DNA of 33,454 bases, from contig MKUB01000205.1 of NCBI GenBank assembly GCA_001898545.1, positions 1 to 33,454 on the forward strand. Direction: 5' to 3'. Below are positions 31,682-33,454 of the stretch, piece after piece. The first letter of the stretch is position 1. The number at the start of each line of letters is the position of its first letter. Position numbers and translations under genes: made by a program. This DNA comes from Sphingomonadales bacterium 63-6. GTDB taxonomy: Bacteria; Pseudomonadota; Alphaproteobacteria; Sphingomonadales; Sphingomonadaceae. The notes under the pieces are model-generated. The model worked only from the letters and a program-made list of their open reading frames with translations. It was not told the origin of the DNA and ran no database searches.

Positions 31682-32008
31682 TTGCAGCTCTATGTGGGCG
31701 AGGAAATCGCCATGGGGCCCGGCAAGGCGGACCTGCTCGACGCGATCGAGGCTACGGGGTCCATCTCCGCCGCCGGGCGCGCCATGGGCATGAGCTATCG
31801 CCGCGCCTGGATGCTGGTGGATGCGATGAACCGCTGCTTTGCCCAGCCGCTGGTGGAAACGCACCCCGGCGGCGGGCAACAGGCGGGAGCGAAAGTGACC
31901 GAGCTTGGCCGCGAGATGCGAGAGGCCTATCGCAAGGTAGTGGAACAGGCCGAATCCGGCACACAAGGCGCCGCGCTGGAGGCGCTGACAAAGGCGCTCA
32001 AGGGCTGA
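31682..32008 (+). CDS. ModE-type winged-helix regulator without molybdate-binding domains
   Basis: A DNA-binding protein of the ModE N-terminal type. The HTH reads GPGKADLLDAIEATGSISAA and GRAMGMSYRRAWMLVDAMNR, then a wing-like ETHPGGGQQAGAKVTELG, and a helical tail. Full ModE adds two Mop domains; here the protein ends after about 108-115 residues, so it senses nothing by itself or uses a partner. TTG 31682 is the first ordinary start codon, but the family begins earlier: an in-frame ATC at 31661 has GGGAG seven bases upstream and would give xAKLKLKLQLYVGEE. The true start is therefore uncertain. It follows the secreted-protein gene by about 60-80 bases and is a plausible regulator of the modA operator. 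Confidence 0.78.
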   Translation: MQLYVGEEIAMGPGKADLLDAIEATGSISAAGRAMGMSYRRAWMLVDAMNRCFAQPLVETHPGGGQQAGAKVTELGREMREAYRKVVEQAESGTQGAALEALTKALKG

Positions 32009-32114
32009 AAACCCCAACTTGGCGCAGCCCAAGCAAAGCATCGCTTGCCCTCGTGCCCATGCGGTTCCATCTATCGTGACAGAGTCAACGAACCCCTCGC
32101 AGGAGAGCCTCGCA

Positions 32115-32987
32115 ATGTCCGACGACACTTACGTTCCGCCCAAGGTCTGGACCTTCGATCCCGAGAATGGCGGCCAGTTCGCCGGGATCAACCGCCCCAC
32201 CGCCGGTGCCCGCGAGGAGCATGAACTGCCCGAGGGAGACCACCCCTTCCAGCTCTATTCGCTGGGCACCCCCAACGGTGTGAAGGCCACGATCATGTTC
32301 GAGGAATTGCTGGAAGCCGGCTTTTCCGATGCGGAATATGACGCCTGGCTGATCAAGATCTTCGAGGGCAACCAGTTCTGGTCGGGCTTCGTGGACCTGA
32401 ACCCCAATTCCAAGATCCCCGCCCTGCTCGACAAGTCCGGGCCGGAACGCTTCCGCGTATTCGAATCCGGCTCCATCCTGCTGCATCTTGCCGAGAAATT
32501 CGATTACCTCCTGCCCAAGACCCAGCCCGCCCGCGCAGAAACGCTCAGCTGGCTGATGTGGCAGATGGGCAGCGCCCCCTTCATGGGCGGCGGTTTCGGC
32601 CACTTCTATGTCTACGCCCCGGAACGCTACAAATATCCGATCGATCGCTATGCGATGGAAACCAAGCGGCTGTTCGCCGTGGCGGACATGCAGCTGGGCA
32701 AGACCGAATATCTCGCCGGTGCGGGCTACACGATTGCCGATATCGCCGCCTACACCTGGCTGGGGAACCTCTATCACGGCGCCTATAATCGCTGCGACAT
32801 CTTCCTGAGCCTCGACGAATACGAGAATGTCGGCCGCTGGATTCGTGCAATCGACGCCCGCCCCGGCGCGATCCGTGGCCGTCTGGTGAACACGCAGGCC
32901 ATGGCAGAGCGCCATTCCGCGTCCGATTTCGAGGCGCTGGACCAGTCGCTGTTCGATCCGGTGCGCAAGCGTCCCGACCTTCTGTGA
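32115..32987 (+). CDS. yghU: YghU-type glutathione S-transferase
   Basis: A cytosolic glutathione transferase of the Nu/YghU class, which reduces organic peroxides or disulfides. ATG 32115 has AGGAGA nine bases upstream and gives 290 residues beginning MSDDTYVPPKVWTFDPENGG. The thioredoxin-like half includes FQLYSLGTPNGVKATIMFEE, NPNSKIPALLD and the glutathione-contact FESGSILLHLAEKF. The helical half includes LMWQMGSAPFMGGGFGHFY and YTIADIAAYTWLG. GGGFGHF and the N-terminal NRPTAG motif are typical of YghU. It stands alone, behind the ModE-like gene. Confidence 0.9.
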   Translation: MSDDTYVPPKVWTFDPENGGQFAGINRPTAGAREEHELPEGDHPFQLYSLGTPNGVKATIMFEELLEAGFSDAEYDAWLIKIFEGNQFWSGFVDLNPNSKIPALLDKSGPERFRVFESGSILLHLAEKFDYLLPKTQPARAETLSWLMWQMGSAPFMGGGFGHFYVYAPERYKYPIDRYAMETKRLFAVADMQLGKTEYLAGAGYTIADIAAYTWLGNLYHGAYNRCDIFLSLDEYENVGRWIRAIDARPGAIRGRLVNTQAMAERHSASDFEALDQSLFDPVRKRPDLL

Positions 32988-33006
32988 CCTCCCGTTAGAG
33001 GAGCCT

Positions 33007-33052
33007 CTTGCGCATGGGTGAAGCCCCGCTATAGGGGCGCCTCACCCATGCG
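33007..33052 (+). promoter_or_regulatory. Probable tRNA-Gln promoter inside a long hairpin
   Basis: CTTGCG (33007-33012) and TATAGG (33030-33035) with a 17-base spacer look like a sphingomonad-type promoter about 45 bases before the tRNA. The same DNA forms a hairpin: an 11-bp stem CGCATGGGTGA/TCACCCATGCG (33011-33021, 33042-33052) and an inner GCCCC/GGGGC, with the -10 element in the apical loop. It could also serve as the end of the preceding GST transcript. Confidence 0.5.
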
Positions 33053-33078
33053 TCGCAAGGCGACGCGTGTGACGCTGC

Positions 33079-33153
33079 TGGGGCGTCGCCAAGTGGTAAG
33101 GCACCGGTTTTTGGTACCGGCATTCGCAGGTTCGAATCCTGCCGCCCCAGCCA
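33079..33153 (+). tRNA. tRNA-Gln (anticodon UUG)
   Basis: The acceptor stem TGGGGCG pairs with CGCCCCA, followed by G and an encoded CCA (33151-33153). The anticodon arm is CCGGT, loop TTTTGGT, ACCGG, with anticodon TTG at 33111-33113, reading CAA and CAG. The T arm has GCAGGTTCGAATCCTGC. The sequence is close to E. coli tRNA-Gln in layout and in its U1-A72 acceptor end, an identity feature for glutaminyl-tRNA. Confidence 0.97.
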
Positions 33154-33214
33154 ATCTTTGTGCCACACGAAGTCCCTGAATCGCAGCGAAGGGGAACCGC
33201 GCTGACAGGTGACA

Positions 33215-33454
33215 TTATGGCGCCGCAATCTCGACGCGATCACGGCCATTTTCCTTGGCCCGGTATAGCGCCTTATCCGCGGCTGAGACGAGGGCCTGGG
33301 CATCATCGTCCGATGGTGCCTCTATCCAGGCCAAGCCAATACTGATCGTAACAATGCCCCGTGGGGCCGGAGTCGGGAGCGAAAGGGCGGCAACGCTCTT
33401 GCGCATCTTTTCCGCCAGCGCGGCCGCCATCTCTTGCGCCACATCGCTCAGAAT
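33215..33454 (-). CDS. GGDEF-domain protein, C-terminal part only
   Basis: The gene enters from the right edge and ends at TAA 33217-33215. The visible 79 residues are the end of a GGDEF domain: an amphipathic helix MAAALAEKMRKSVA, the strand VTISIGLAWI, and the closing ADKALYRAKENGRDRVE, which is highly conserved in diguanylate cyclases. The GGDEF signature, the cyclic-di-GMP inhibitory site and any sensor domain lie outside the window, so activity cannot be judged. No start codon can be assigned here. Confidence 0.85.
   Translation of the reverse strand: MLSDVAQEMAAALAEKMRKSVAALSLPTPAPRGIVTISIGLAWIEAPSDDDAQALVSAADKALYRAKENGRDRVEIAAP

Overview
The window reads as chromosome of a high-GC alphaproteobacterium, most likely a sphingomonad (Sphingomonadales). 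This rests on recognised family resemblance of the proteins (MetZ with ApaG, short RecO, TspO, TrhO, UbiK, DUF6628- and DUF983-type proteins, the small periplasmic protein beside modA), on the fused str/S10 ribosomal layout, and on intergenic repeats typical of this group. The genus cannot be fixed from the window alone.

Layout. Bases 1-7561 carry, on the minus strand, the order rpsL-rpsG-fusA-tuf-rpsJ-rplC-rplD-rplW-rplB; rplB runs off the left edge. Two strong hairpins separate tuf from rpsJ, and another hairpin lies just before the rplC ribosome binding site. Bases 7562-8109 are a gene-free stretch with dispersed repeats. Bases 8110-9458 are an AT-rich two-gene island: a protein with a C-terminal HEPN-like domain and an RxxxxH motif, preceded and translationally coupled to a smaller partner. 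The two appear to share a homologous domain. I recognise no known system here, and it is the best candidate for an undescribed one. Bases 9459-10131 again hold repeats and no convincing gene.

Bases 10132-23421 are mostly housekeeping or conserved genes: EF-hand protein, FKBP isomerase, LysR regulator, ApaG, excalibur protein, a DUF6628-like protein behind a Fur-box-like site, MetZ, a PMT-type glycosyltransferase, a GT2-GtrA fusion (plausible donor-sugar enzyme for the PMT), LeuB and RecO in one overlapping operon, DUF983, UbiK-like, TspO and TlyA. Bases 23669-24365 hold a small secreted acidic proline-rich protein and a striking structured unit: an 18-residue ORF whose ribosome binding site complements at least 14 nt of the 16S rRNA 3' end, followed by hairpins and a terminator. 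ilvE and trhO follow. A small membrane-protein gene is then bracketed by two copies of a palindromic element whose arms differ by a compensating base change.

Bases 27657-32008 are a molybdate locus: modA-modB-modC on the minus strand with a flavoprotein gene downstream, a ModE-like operator upstream of modA, a divergent periplasmic protein gene on the other side of that operator, and a ModE-type DNA-binding protein just beyond it. A YghU-type glutathione transferase, tRNA-Gln(UUG) with its promoter inside a hairpin, and the C-terminal part of a GGDEF protein close the window.

All family assignments come from reading motifs and recalling families. No search was run. The many long ORFs antisense to the ribosomal and other genes are artefacts of high-GC codon use.
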